NCBI GenBank assembly: GCA_039030555.1
Contig: JBCCDY010000002.1
Span: 186,001-250,000, forward strand
Reading direction: 5' to 3'
Length of the DNA: 64,000 nt
From: JBCCDY01 sp039030555
GTDB taxonomy: Bacteria > Bacteroidota > Bacteroidia > Cytophagales > Cyclobacteriaceae
Program-made: the position numbers and the translations under genes
Shown here: positions 8,431 through 16,956 of the stretch, piece by piece
Layout of the letters: every line of letters begins with the position of its first letter
How positions within the stretch are numbered: the first letter of the stretch is position 1
The notes under the pieces: generated by a model
The model's database searches: none
What the model was told of the DNA's origin: nothing
Seen by the model: the letters and a program-made list of their open reading frames with translations, nothing else

Positions 8431-10317
8431 ATGATGGAAATAAACAGAAAACTCTTACTGATCCCGATAGTTATCGGGTTGTTATTCGTAGCATCATGTG
8501 CAGATGATGACGAAGTAGCTATCGACGATCCGATTTTGACCTTAGCATCTAATTCTGCAAATGCAAATAGAGGCGATCAGGTAACCATAAACGGAACAAT
8601 TACTGCTGCAGGAGGCTTTTCAGAAATTACTTCTAATACAACTACGGGCCTTAATATCACACAGCCTCAATCAGGGGCAACAGATCAGCAGAATTGGTCT
8701 GCGACATTCAATGTACCAACAGATGCAGCATTAGGAAGTACAATTTCAATAAGCTTTCAAGCTAGTGATGACTTAGGACAAGAAAGCGATGAATTAACAT
8801 TTACGATCACAGTAAGTGATGTTATGGATGCAACTGCTCCTACTATCGCATTTGTAGATTTTGAAAATGAAGCGGATACATCATTCAATCAAGGAGCAGA
8901 GTTGACTATATCTTTTAATGTTACCAAAGATGATCGGATTGATTTTGCCAGTATAAGAGTTATTGAAAACATAGAAGGAGATATTACCAGTTCGCTGGAA
9001 GATATCTCTGCAGAGAGTGGCCCTATGGTAGATGTACAAGTTACTATATCGGATTTTCAGGATAATGTGCGCTTGAGTTTTTCTGTCCTTGATGAATTGG
9101 GTAATGAGTCAGATAGTGTACAAATTAATTACGAAGTCCTAAGTCCTACAGGAAACACGTTTTTAATAGATGAATTCGTTGTAGGCTCAACAACGGTACA
9201 GAGAGTACGAGGTGATATTGATGAAGATGTTACTCTTATGTCTTCAAATACTTACTACATTTCTGGCGAAGTGAATGTTGAAGATGAGGCCACTTTAACT
9301 ATTCAATCTGGAACTTTGATTTATGCGGAAACTGGAATAGAATCCACCCTAGTTATCGATGATGATGGTTTTATAAATGCGGTAGGAACAGCTAATCAGC
9401 CAATAGTTATGACTAGTGGAGGAGCCATTGAAGGAGGAGCTCAAGAGCCGGGAGATTGGATAGGATTTAGAATTAATGGTGCAGATGGTAGAAATTCTGG
9501 AACTGTACGTTATGTTCGAATTGAATACGGAGGTGATGATGGCCCAGAAGACGCTGCTTTTAGGTTGCAGCAGGTAGATCAGAGTACCAGTATTTCTTTT
9601 GTACAAGTATTCGCTAGTGAGATTGCAGGGGTAAGGTTTAGAGGTGGAGATGCACATGTGAGTAATTTAGTAGTTACTGAAAGTGGAGAATTTTCGATTG
9701 ATATGAGGGAAGCGGACGATATAGGGTTTACAGGTTCTTTACAATTTGTAATAACAATAAATACAGATGGTAGCAGAGGAGATCAGGATCTTCAGGTTAG
9801 AAATGATTCTGATCCGACATTATCTAATGTTACCCTACTAGGGCCCGGTGAGGGTACGACAGAAGCGGATAGTTCAGCAAGTGCAGTACGCTTAAGAGGT
9901 AGTACTGCTGGAATAAATATGAGAAATAGTATAATTGCTGAGTACCCAAATGATGGTTTTAGACAAGACGATACAGGTGATATTACTGACATTGATGGAG
10001 ATTTTGTAGTAGGTAATAGTTATATCTTCAGAATTGGAGATGATCCTACAAGGGACGACGAAGATCCAAACATGCCGTTAGCATATGAAACAGATATGTC
10101 ATTTATGAATACAATTGATGCAAATACAACATTGATTCCTGGAATTACATCGGAAAGCTTTGTACCTAATTCGGAATTTACAACAAACGCCACAGACCCT
10201 ACGTCTTTGGGAGAACAGTTTAGTTCAGGACAATTTATAGGTGCCATCGGTTCAACCGACTGGACTCAAGGCTGGGTACTTAACCCAGATGGTACTTTAA
10301 GAGCAGATGTTTTCTAG
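8431..10317 (+). CDS. Surface lipoprotein with Ig/cadherin-like domains and a beta-helix
   Basis: 628 residues with lipobox FVASC and a tether DDDEVAIDD, so probably surface exposed. Two Ig-like domains follow (about 30-130, ending LTFTITVSD, and 135-235, ending SVQINYEVL). A beta-helix then runs to the C-terminus (IVMTSGGAIEGGA, GDWIGFRINGADG, VRIEYGGDDG, VTLLGPG, MRNSIIAEYP). It occupies the position where a SusD-like binding protein often follows a receptor, but it has no SusD TPR helices. A binding role is inferred. It is the last gene of the operon and is followed by a strong terminator. The second Met could be the start. Confidence 0.88.
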   Translation: MMEINRKLLLIPIVIGLLFVASCADDDEVAIDDPILTLASNSANANRGDQVTINGTITAAGGFSEITSNTTTGLNITQPQSGATDQQNWSATFNVPTDAALGSTISISFQASDDLGQESDELTFTITVSDVMDATAPTIAFVDFENEADTSFNQGAELTISFNVTKDDRIDFASIRVIENIEGDITSSLEDISAESGPMVDVQVTISDFQDNVRLSFSVLDELGNESDSVQINYEVLSPTGNTFLIDEFVVGSTTVQRVRGDIDEDVTLMSSNTYYISGEVNVEDEATLTIQSGTLIYAETGIESTLVIDDDGFINAVGTANQPIVMTSGGAIEGGAQEPGDWIGFRINGADGRNSGTVRYVRIEYGGDDGPEDAAFRLQQVDQSTSISFVQVFASEIAGVRFRGGDAHVSNLVVTESGEFSIDMREADDIGFTGSLQFVITINTDGSRGDQDLQVRNDSDPTLSNVTLLGPGEGTTEADSSASAVRLRGSTAGINMRNSIIAEYPNDGFRQDDTGDITDIDGDFVVGNSYIFRIGDDPTRDDEDPNMPLAYETDMSFMNTIDANTTLIPGITSESFVPNSEFTTNATDPTSLGEQFSSGQFIGAIGSTDWTQGWVLNPDGTLRADVF

Positions 10318-10341
10318 ATAATTATTCAACTTAATTTGATT

Positions 10342-10373
10342 AACCCTGTCATAAGCATGACAGGGTTTTTTTG
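10342..10373 (+). terminator. Strong intrinsic terminator of the TonB receptor operon
   Basis: 11-bp perfect arms AACCCTGTCAT (10342-10352) and ATGACAGGGTT (10357-10367) with an AAGC loop, followed directly by a run of T. It lies 25 bases after the last gene of the operon. The next 230 bases, up to the anti-sigma remnant, show no gene. Confidence 0.95.
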
Positions 10374-10608
10374 TTTAATATAAGTTGTGTAAGAAGCATT
10401 AAAAGGAGAAAACCCCTCTTAAGATTGTGAAATGACTAAGTATCTGGCAGATAAATAACTATCTTACCTATCCAGAAAATTACCAGATGGTTGAATCCTA
10501 ATGTGGGATTTCTTCTCTAAGAAACGTACAAGCTTGAAACTTTCGGTTTTTGTATAAAACTTAATAAGAAGCAAGTATTATGTTTTACCTGGAAAGGAGA
10601 TAAATGAG

Positions 10609-10818
10609 TTAAGAACAATCGGACTCAATTCTACTTAAAAGATTCTTGAAGGATTTAGTGGTGTTGGGTTTGGAGCTCTCAAAAACACATTTCATTTCTT
10701 GGTATGTCGATCCGTATTCAGGGTTTTGAGCAATAAGAATTTTTAGATTGGAATATTCTTCAGACGAGTTATTCCCCGATACGCATTTAGCCATTAAATT
10801 CCACACGTCTATTTCCAT
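10609..10818 (-). pseudogene. Short FecR-type anti-sigma N-terminal fragment (69 aa)
   Basis: The product resembles only the N-terminal cytoplasmic region of Bacteroidota FecR-like anti-sigma factors: a DVWNLMAKCVSGN start, an E-rich helix, then NPEYGSTYQEMKCVFESS. It stops before any transmembrane helix or FecR domain. It follows the ECF sigma gene on the same strand, exactly where the anti-sigma gene normally lies. No continuation is visible in the next 230 bases. It may be a decayed gene, or a small soluble sigma-binding protein that still works. Confidence 0.5.
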
Positions 10819-10912
10819 ACGTAAGTTTAGATATAGGACGTGAGCAATTTAAATTTCCCCTTACAGAGAAACTAATATTAATAACGGTTGGAGTATAAAA
10901 GCTTGGTCTAAA

Positions 10913-11557
10913 CTAGTTCAAAAAATTGTTAAGGTCTTCACTAAGCCTTTTTCTGATGTGTTTTAGGGAACGCCCCATCTGAGTTTCAACTGTTTTGATG
11001 GATATGTTGAGCTGCATAGCGATTTCCTTATACTTTAATCCCTGATCTCTGCTCATTCTAAAAATTCTGCGACGGTCAGTAGGAAGCTCTTCAATAGCAG
11101 TTTCTATTTTGTTAAAAATGCTGTCACTAACCAGCATGTCAAATGGATTTGAGTGCTCTGAGGGCTGGTTCTCGAAAACATGATCATCCGCATCACCAGA
11201 TACCTGAGCCTTTCTAAGATAATCCAGACATCTGTTTCTTACGGCCGTGTATAAGTAAGATTGAAAAGAGCTTGAGATAGATATTTCACGTCTTTTCTTC
11301 CATAACTTAAAGAAAACGTCACTCACCACTTCTTCTGCTAGCTCAGTGCTGTCAACAAATCTTTTTGAGAAGAATAAAAGTCGTTGATAGTAATGATTGT
11401 AAATGGTTTCGAAGTCTTCTATCGAGTCGGAATCCCTGACATTATTAAATAAGCGACCAAAATGATCAGAACATGGTTCTTTTTGATCATGCTGTTTAGT
11501 AAGCTTACTTACTGTCAAAGTAGGAATTTCATTGAGTTTAATAGCTGTCGATCTCAT
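10913..11557 (-). CDS. FecI-like ECF sigma factor
   Basis: 214 residues. Sigma-70 region 2 covers about 50-115 (FETIYNHYYQRLLFFSKRF, AEEVVSDVFFKLWKKR, YLYTAVRNRCLDYLR). Region 4 covers about 145-205 (IEELPTDRRRIFRMSRDQ, KYKEIAMQLNISIKTVETQM). This is the Bacteroidota sigma group that usually pairs with a membrane FecR anti-sigma and a TonB receptor to sense outer-membrane transport. Here the partner gene is only a 69-codon stub, so control may be altered or lie elsewhere. It is transcribed divergently from the LacI gene, and its promoter shares the intergenic region holding the tandem operator. The target genes are not known. Confidence 0.95.
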   Translation of the reverse strand: MRSTAIKLNEIPTLTVSKLTKQHDQKEPCSDHFGRLFNNVRDSDSIEDFETIYNHYYQRLLFFSKRFVDSTELAEEVVSDVFFKLWKKRREISISSSFQSYLYTAVRNRCLDYLRKAQVSGDADDHVFENQPSEHSNPFDMLVSDSIFNKIETAIEELPTDRRRIFRMSRDQGLKYKEIAMQLNISIKTVETQMGRSLKHIRKRLSEDLNNFLN

Positions 11558-11653
11558 ACTTTAGTAATTGATATTTTCGTAACCATAACCGATGATAATA
11601 AAAAAAATGAAATTAACGATCTTAAAATTTGGATTTAATTATAATTTTTTTAT

Positions 11654-11677
11654 GGGCACGTTCCCGGGATCGTTCCC
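11654..11677. promoter_or_regulatory. Tandem LacI-type operator
   Basis: Two adjacent 12-bp near-palindromes with a central CG: GGGCACGTTCCC (11654-11665) and GGGATCGTTCCC (11666-11677). Each has perfect GGG/CCC outer arms. A central CpG step in a short palindrome is the hallmark of LacI/PurR-family operators. The pair lies about 80 bases before the LacI start and between two divergent genes, so autoregulation and control of the sigma gene are both possible. Binding is inferred. Confidence 0.6.
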
Positions 11678-11755
11678 GGTACTGCAACCGTTTGAAATGC
11701 TGTTAAAAAGCATCTTATTAGAAGAGTAAAACCTTAGATTGTTAAAGGTCTGAAT

Positions 11756-12790
11756 ATGAAAGGTAGAAGAGTTACCATAAAAGATATAGCGGCACATTTA
11801 AAAATGTCAACTTCCACCGTTTCGAGGGCATTGGCCAATCACTCCGATGTCAGTCGCGAAACAAGAGATATAGTTTTACAGCTCGCAGAGGAGTGGGATT
11901 ATCAGCCAGACCCTATTGCTGTAAGTCTTCGCCAAAAAAGAACCCATACCTTAGGGGTGATTATTCCCCAGATTAATAATCGCTTTTTTTCCAAAGCCAT
12001 TTCAGGTATTCAGGAAGTTGCCAATGCAAATGGTTATAATGTTATGATCACTCAATCTGAAGAATCTTTTGATCTGGAAAAGAAAAATGTTCAGGCAATG
12101 ATGAACAACAGGGTTGATGGTTTGATCGTGGCACTCTCGAAGCAAACGACCTATCTGGACCACTTTCAGAAAGTGTTTGATTCCGAGACCCCCGTTGTTT
12201 TTTTTGACAGGGTGGGTGATTCCACTTATGCTTCCAAAGTGATTATAGATGATTATGAGGCTTCTTACAGTGCAGTGCAGCATCTCATTAAGGAAGGGTG
12301 TAAGAGAATAGCACACGTGGCCGGGCCTCAAAATCTTCAAAACAGTAGAAAAAGGTTGGAAGGATATAAAGATGCTTTGAAAGACAATAGTCTTTATCAG
12401 GATAATAATCTGCTTGTTTTTTCAGAATACCACACAAAAGAGGTGAGGAGAATAACGGATTACTTTTTATCCATTGACCCTCTCCCGGATGCCATCTTCG
12501 CCATTAATGATGCATTTGCCATTGAGATGATCTGCTATTTAAAAAAATCAGGAATACGCATACCTGATGATATTGCTGTAGTAGGCTTTAACAATGATAA
12601 CATTAGCCCTTTCATTGACCCACCATTAACCAGCGTTGAAAGTCCTGCTCAGGATTTGGGAGTTGAGGCCGCAAAATTACTACTTCAATCGCTCGATGAG
12701 GAACAGGCTGAACTGGTAAAAAATCAAAGTAAAGTAATCAAGAGTCGTTTGATTATTAGAGAATCCAGTATCAAATCGGGTCAGTCTTAG
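11756..12790 (+). CDS. LacI-family transcriptional regulator
   Basis: 344 residues. The N-terminal HTH and hinge are clear (VTIKDIAAHLKMSTSTVSRA, then YQPDPIAVSLRQKRTHTLGV). A periplasmic-binding-protein-like effector domain follows (GVIIPQINNRFFSKAISGI; NNRVDGLIVALS; VPVVFFDR-like strand; DAIFAINDAFAIEM; DDIAVVGFNND). It precedes the uronate genes in the same direction and is therefore their probable local regulator, with a sugar acid as likely effector. That assignment is by position. The start ATG at 11756 puts the HTH at the usual distance from the N-terminus. Confidence 0.96.
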   Translation: MKGRRVTIKDIAAHLKMSTSTVSRALANHSDVSRETRDIVLQLAEEWDYQPDPIAVSLRQKRTHTLGVIIPQINNRFFSKAISGIQEVANANGYNVMITQSEESFDLEKKNVQAMMNNRVDGLIVALSKQTTYLDHFQKVFDSETPVVFFDRVGDSTYASKVIIDDYEASYSAVQHLIKEGCKRIAHVAGPQNLQNSRKRLEGYKDALKDNSLYQDNNLLVFSEYHTKEVRRITDYFLSIDPLPDAIFAINDAFAIEMICYLKKSGIRIPDDIAVVGFNNDNISPFIDPPLTSVESPAQDLGVEAAKLLLQSLDEEQAELVKNQSKVIKSRLIIRESSIKSGQS

Positions 12791-12837
12791 TGTAAGGGGT
12801 TATAACAAATGCCTCGTCCTCACTAGAAATAAATTCA

Positions 12838-14688
12838 ATGAGGTATTTTTTAATAATAGTCTTTTTATCATTCAAACAGTTTGCATTCAGTCAGACCGAT
12901 ATCATTCAAAGTATCAACAATAGAGACCAGCAACTCTTAAATGGCAACTGGAAATACATCATTGATCCTTATGAAACGGGCTACCGTAATCACCGCAATT
13001 GGACGCCCTTCGATGTAAAGGATTATGGAAAAGCATCCGCAAAACCATACTGGACTAATAAGCAAATGGAAAATCCTTCGGACAGAATCGAATATAATTT
13101 TGATCGGTCTGATGAACTATCTGTTCCGGGTGACTGGAACTCTCAAAAACGTGAGCTGCTTTACTACGAAGGAACACTATGGTATAAAACCGACTTTGAT
13201 GCTGATTTGAAGGAAGGTACACGTCACTTTCTTTATTTTGATGGGGTCAATTACGAAACAGATGTATACCTGAATGGTGAAAAGATTGGCAGGCACGAAG
13301 GCGGCTTCGACCCGTTTAATTTTGAGGTCACAGGAAAACTAAAGAATAAGGATAATTTCCTGATTGTCAGGGTTGACAACAAGCGAGAGAAGGACAATGT
13401 GCCTAATCTTACTACCGACTGGTGGAACTATGGAGGAATAACCAGAGATGTCAGACTGGTTTCAGTCCCCGAAACCTTCATTACAGATTACCACATTCAG
13501 TTAGATCGAAATAACCCTAATGAAGTCAAGGGTTATGTAAAGTTAGATGGTGACAGTCCTTCTCAAAAAGTGCAGATTTCAATTCCGGAAGCTGGAATAA
13601 AGACCAATGCTCAAACGGATGAAAATGGGTACGCAACATTTGCTTTTTCAGCCAAGAAACTAAAAAAGTGGTATCCTAAAAGACCGAAGCTTAACAAAGT
13701 GATTGTTGAGTCAGAAACGGATAGGGTAGCAGACAAAATCGGATTCAGGACAATCGAAACAAAAGGAGAAGAAATTCTACTGAATGGAACCCCGATTTTT
13801 CTACGAGGAATTTCTTTGCACGAAGAAGTACCTCAAAGGGCTGGAAGGGCTTATTCAAAAGCAGATGCCGAAATGCTTTTTGGCTGGGCTAAAGAGCTCA
13901 ACTGTAATTTTGTAAGACTAGCTCATTATCCTCATAATGAAAATATGCCCAGAACCGCTGATGAAATGGGACTATTACTGTGGGAAGAAATTCCGGTTTA
14001 CTGGGGGATCGACTACGAAAATGAAGTGGCTTATAATGCGGCAGTAAGTCAATTAAAAGGACTGGTTCATCGAGATAAAAACCGGGCGAGTGTCATTGTC
14101 TGGTCTGTGGCCAATGAAACTCCTGAGACGGAGGCAAGGCTCAAATTTCTTCAGGCCTTAAGAAAAACAGCTCTTGATATTGATCCTAATCGTTTGATCA
14201 GTGCTGCACTGGAAAGGGATGAGACACCGGGTAAAAAAGAAATGGTTATTCCTGATCCTTTTGCTGCAGATGTGGACCTGTTGAGTTGCAACGAATACAT
14301 CGGCTGGTACGGTACGCTTCCTGAAGAATGCTCTGAAGTGACTTGGAACCTCTCGTCTTTCAACAAACCTTTTTTCGTTAGCGAATTTGGAGGAGGGGCG
14401 CTTTACGGATATCATGGAGATAAGCTGGAGCGATGGACGGAAGAATATCAGGAATACCTTTACGAGGAACAGCTTAAAATGCTTAAAAAAATACCGTCTC
14501 TAAGAGGCATGACCCCTTGGATACTGGCTGATTTTCGGTCACCTCGGCGTAATCTTCCCGATATTCAGGAAGGATGGAACAGAAAAGGGGTTATTTCAGA
14601 TCGTGGGTTCAAAAAGAAAGCTTTTTACGTCCTGAAGTCATTTTATGATGAAATGGAAAAGAAGTACGACTTTAAAATAAAAGACTGA
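12838..14688 (+). CDS. Secreted GH2 beta-glucuronidase-like glycoside hydrolase
   Basis: 616 residues with a signal peptide ending at FAFSQ. Domain order is a jelly-roll sugar-binding domain (about 30-210), an Ig-like domain (to about 300) and a TIM barrel. The acid/base is E427 in WSVANE and the nucleophile is E516 in FVSEFGGG. Near the C-terminus N581-R-K583-G matches the N-x-K motif that in known beta-glucuronidases binds the substrate carboxylate, so a glucuronide or galacturonide is likely. Length is normal for bacterial GUS enzymes. It should act in the periplasm or outside the cell, releasing free uronate for the importers in this locus. It is followed after 26 bases by the SLC13 transporter gene. 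Confidence 0.93.
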   Translation: MRYFLIIVFLSFKQFAFSQTDIIQSINNRDQQLLNGNWKYIIDPYETGYRNHRNWTPFDVKDYGKASAKPYWTNKQMENPSDRIEYNFDRSDELSVPGDWNSQKRELLYYEGTLWYKTDFDADLKEGTRHFLYFDGVNYETDVYLNGEKIGRHEGGFDPFNFEVTGKLKNKDNFLIVRVDNKREKDNVPNLTTDWWNYGGITRDVRLVSVPETFITDYHIQLDRNNPNEVKGYVKLDGDSPSQKVQISIPEAGIKTNAQTDENGYATFAFSAKKLKKWYPKRPKLNKVIVESETDRVADKIGFRTIETKGEEILLNGTPIFLRGISLHEEVPQRAGRAYSKADAEMLFGWAKELNCNFVRLAHYPHNENMPRTADEMGLLLWEEIPVYWGIDYENEVAYNAAVSQLKGLVHRDKNRASVIVWSVANETPETEARLKFLQALRKTALDIDPNRLISAALERDETPGKKEMVIPDPFAADVDLLSCNEYIGWYGTLPEECSEVTWNLSSFNKPFFVSEFGGGALYGYHGDKLERWTEEYQEYLYEEQLKMLKKIPSLRGMTPWILADFRSPRRNLPDIQEGWNRKGVISDRGFKKKAFYVLKSFYDEMEKKYDFKIKD

Positions 14689-14714
14689 GCATTCTTTTAT
14701 TTAGATTCAACCTA

Positions 14715-16151
14715 GTGAGCTCAGAAAAAATCTTAAGAATCCTTTCAGGCCCCATTCTCTTTGCGATTTCTATCTCGATAGAGATCGATTCGTTAAACCC
14801 TGCTGCACAAAGTATTTTGGCAAGCACCTTATGGGTTGCAGCTTGGTGGATTTTAGAAGCAGTCCCACTGGCCGTAACGGCCTTAATGCCGATTATACTC
14901 TTCCCCTTAAGTGGTGGAATGAACATTGGATTAACCACGAAAGCTTATTCTAGTCCGATTATTTTTCTGTTTCTGGGAGGTTTTATACTGGCTCTGGCCA
15001 TGGAACGGTGGAACCTGCACGAAAGGATAGCATTAATAGTTATCAGTAAAGTTGGCACGAAAGCCAATCAGCTTATTCTTGGTTTCATGCTGGCTACGGC
15101 CTTGCTTTCCATGTGGATCAGTAATACCGCCACAGCTTTAATGCTGGTTCCAATCGGTATTGCTGTAAATAATCAATTTGAAAAACTCAATGTGCAAAAT
15201 GGTGTGGATCAGTCTCACACTTTTGGGAAAGTGCTGGTTCTGGCAATTTGCTATTCTGCATCCATAGGTGGTACGGCAACTTTTATAGGCTCACCCACCA
15301 ACCTTATTTTTATTAATTCAGCTAAAGATATTTTCGGGGAAGACGTTTCTTTTATCGACTGGCTAATCTTTGCTCTTCCTTTAAGTATCGTTCTGTTGTT
15401 TCTGACGTGGATTTTTCTGACAAAAGTGAAATTCAGGATAGACGATAAAAGCATCCCTTCAGTACGAGAAGAAATACATGCTAGACTGAAGAAAATGGGA
15501 AGTTTAGGCTATGAAGAAAAAATCGTTTTGATCGTTTTTTCGATAGTGGCGGTAGGATGGATTACCCGTTCATTTCTAATTCAAAGACTTGTCCCAAATA
15601 TGAATGACGCCATTATTGCTTTAATGGGTGCTGTAGTGCTGTTCATGATACCTTCAAAATCCGAAGAAAAGCAGGGAATAATGACATGGGATGAAATGAA
15701 AAACCTGCCATGGGGAATCCTGATCCTGTTTGCTGGAGGTTTATCGATAGCTGCCGGTTTCAAGGATTCCGGTTTAGCAGAATGGTTGGGACAACAGTTT
15801 CAGGTATTGAATGGTATCCCAACCTTCGTGATTATTCTGGTGATTGTAGCTTCTGTAAACTTCCTCACAGAAATTACTTCAAACGTGGCTACTGCTGCGG
15901 TGATCATGCCTGTTCTGGCTTCTCTATCAGGAGCTATTGGAATACATCCTTTCTTGTTGATGATGCCTGCAAGCATTGCTGCTTCTTACGCTTTTATGCT
16001 GCCTGTAGCTACTCCGCCAAATGCAGTAGCCTTTTCATCGGGCTTCATTAAAATGCCGGACATGGTTAAAACAGGTTTTTGGCTTAACCTGATTTCGATC
16101 GTACTCCTTTCTATATTCACCTATCTTTTTCTGCCACTGCTTTTGGAATAG
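14715..16151 (+). CDS. SLC13/DASS-family sodium:anion symporter
   Basis: 478 residues, about 11-12 hydrophobic segments, GTG start. The family's two signature loops are visible: SNTATALMLVPI in the first half and ITSNVATAAVIMPV in the second, plus LPVATPPNAVAFSSG. Known members carry di- or tricarboxylates or sulfate with sodium. Placed directly after the glucuronidase, it could import a sugar acid, or sulfate released by the sulfatase. The substrate is not determinable from the sequence. Translation is probably coupled to the GH2 gene. Confidence 0.92.
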   Translation: MSSEKILRILSGPILFAISISIEIDSLNPAAQSILASTLWVAAWWILEAVPLAVTALMPIILFPLSGGMNIGLTTKAYSSPIIFLFLGGFILALAMERWNLHERIALIVISKVGTKANQLILGFMLATALLSMWISNTATALMLVPIGIAVNNQFEKLNVQNGVDQSHTFGKVLVLAICYSASIGGTATFIGSPTNLIFINSAKDIFGEDVSFIDWLIFALPLSIVLLFLTWIFLTKVKFRIDDKSIPSVREEIHARLKKMGSLGYEEKIVLIVFSIVAVGWITRSFLIQRLVPNMNDAIIALMGAVVLFMIPSKSEEKQGIMTWDEMKNLPWGILILFAGGLSIAAGFKDSGLAEWLGQQFQVLNGIPTFVIILVIVASVNFLTEITSNVATAAVIMPVLASLSGAIGIHPFLLMMPASIAASYAFMLPVATPPNAVAFSSGFIKMPDMVKTGFWLNLISIVLLSIFTYLFLPLLLE

Positions 16152-16189
16152 GGTAGATTACTTGATGGGAATCATTTAAGCCAAACGGA

Positions 16190-16570
16190 CTAAAACAATT
16201 CGACGTCGTATTTCTGAAACCAATCATCATCCGATACTATTGGTAGCTTCTTCGAAATTGATTGTGCAATTATTAGCCGATCAAAGGGATCTTGATGATG
16301 AAACGGCAGGCCAATCATAGTATTTAAATCATCAGAATCATATTCCAGTATTTTAAAATCATTTTCATCAAGGTAATGGATTAACTCCTTGAAGTTGGTT
16401 GTTAATTTTAACTTACCTATACTTAGTTTAAGAGCTATTTCCCAAATACTTACAGAACTTATAAATATTCCATTTTGATCATTATCGATAAGATGAATGT
16501 ACTTGGGCTTTAGTCTTTTATCTCCTAGGATGTACCATAAAAGAATATGAGTATCAATCAGATACTTCAT
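16190..16570 (-). CDS. PIN-domain toxin (VapC-like)
   Basis: 126 residues with a complete PIN fold. Acidic metal ligands are at D6 (YLIDTH), E44 (SIWEIALK), the aspartates of DPFDRLIIAQ, and VSDDDWF near the end. PIN toxins are ribonucleases that cut tRNA or rRNA when freed from the antitoxin. The start overlaps the antitoxin stop by four bases, the usual toxin-antitoxin arrangement. It is convergent with the symporter gene and opposite in strand to the uronate locus it interrupts. Confidence 0.93.
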   Translation of the reverse strand: MKYLIDTHILLWYILGDKRLKPKYIHLIDNDQNGIFISSVSIWEIALKLSIGKLKLTTNFKELIHYLDENDFKILEYDSDDLNTMIGLPFHHQDPFDRLIIAQSISKKLPIVSDDDWFQKYDVELF

Positions 16571-16770
16571 TTCAAATAATCCTTAAACTGGTCTAAAGGA
16601 GCATTGAAATCATCTGCGATTTTGGAAATTAAGTGCTTACCAGATCCAAACTGTCTTTTGCCATGACCAGCTTTGTCGTCTTTGATAGATTTTAGAGCTT
16701 TAATGATCTGAATATCATTGACTTTAGTGATCCAATTGATCAATTCTATTTTTGTTGACTGTATGTCCAT
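16567..16770 (-). CDS. Antitoxin of the PIN-domain pair
   Basis: 67 residues, immediately upstream of and overlapping the toxin gene. The N-terminal half is helical (STKIELINWITKVNDIQIIKA). The C-terminal half is polar (GKRQFGSGKHLISKIADDFN, then PLDQFKDYLK) and resembles the toxin-wrapping tails of DUF2281-like VapB antitoxins. The first gene position and overlap define its role better than its sequence does. Confidence 0.85.
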   Translation of the reverse strand: MDIQSTKIELINWITKVNDIQIIKALKSIKDDKAGHGKRQFGSGKHLISKIADDFNAPLDQFKDYLK

Positions 16771-16956
16771 AACTAAAATCTATTACGTTAAAGTTACTAA
16801 AAAGTCGATATACCGCCGACGTAAGTAGTATCCAAGTCGGAAGCTTTCAATAAATTCCCGTGCTTTCCCACCAATGCTTTTAAATCAAGCATTTGTAAGT
16901 GATCTCGGCTTTCCTCCCGTCACAACTTTACAGCAATAATTAAAAGAAACCCGGTA

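Noticed and set aside
15710..16051. 113-codon plus-strand frame inside the symporter gene
   Set aside because: It lies in another frame of a well-supported membrane protein and encodes a cysteine-rich product without motifs.
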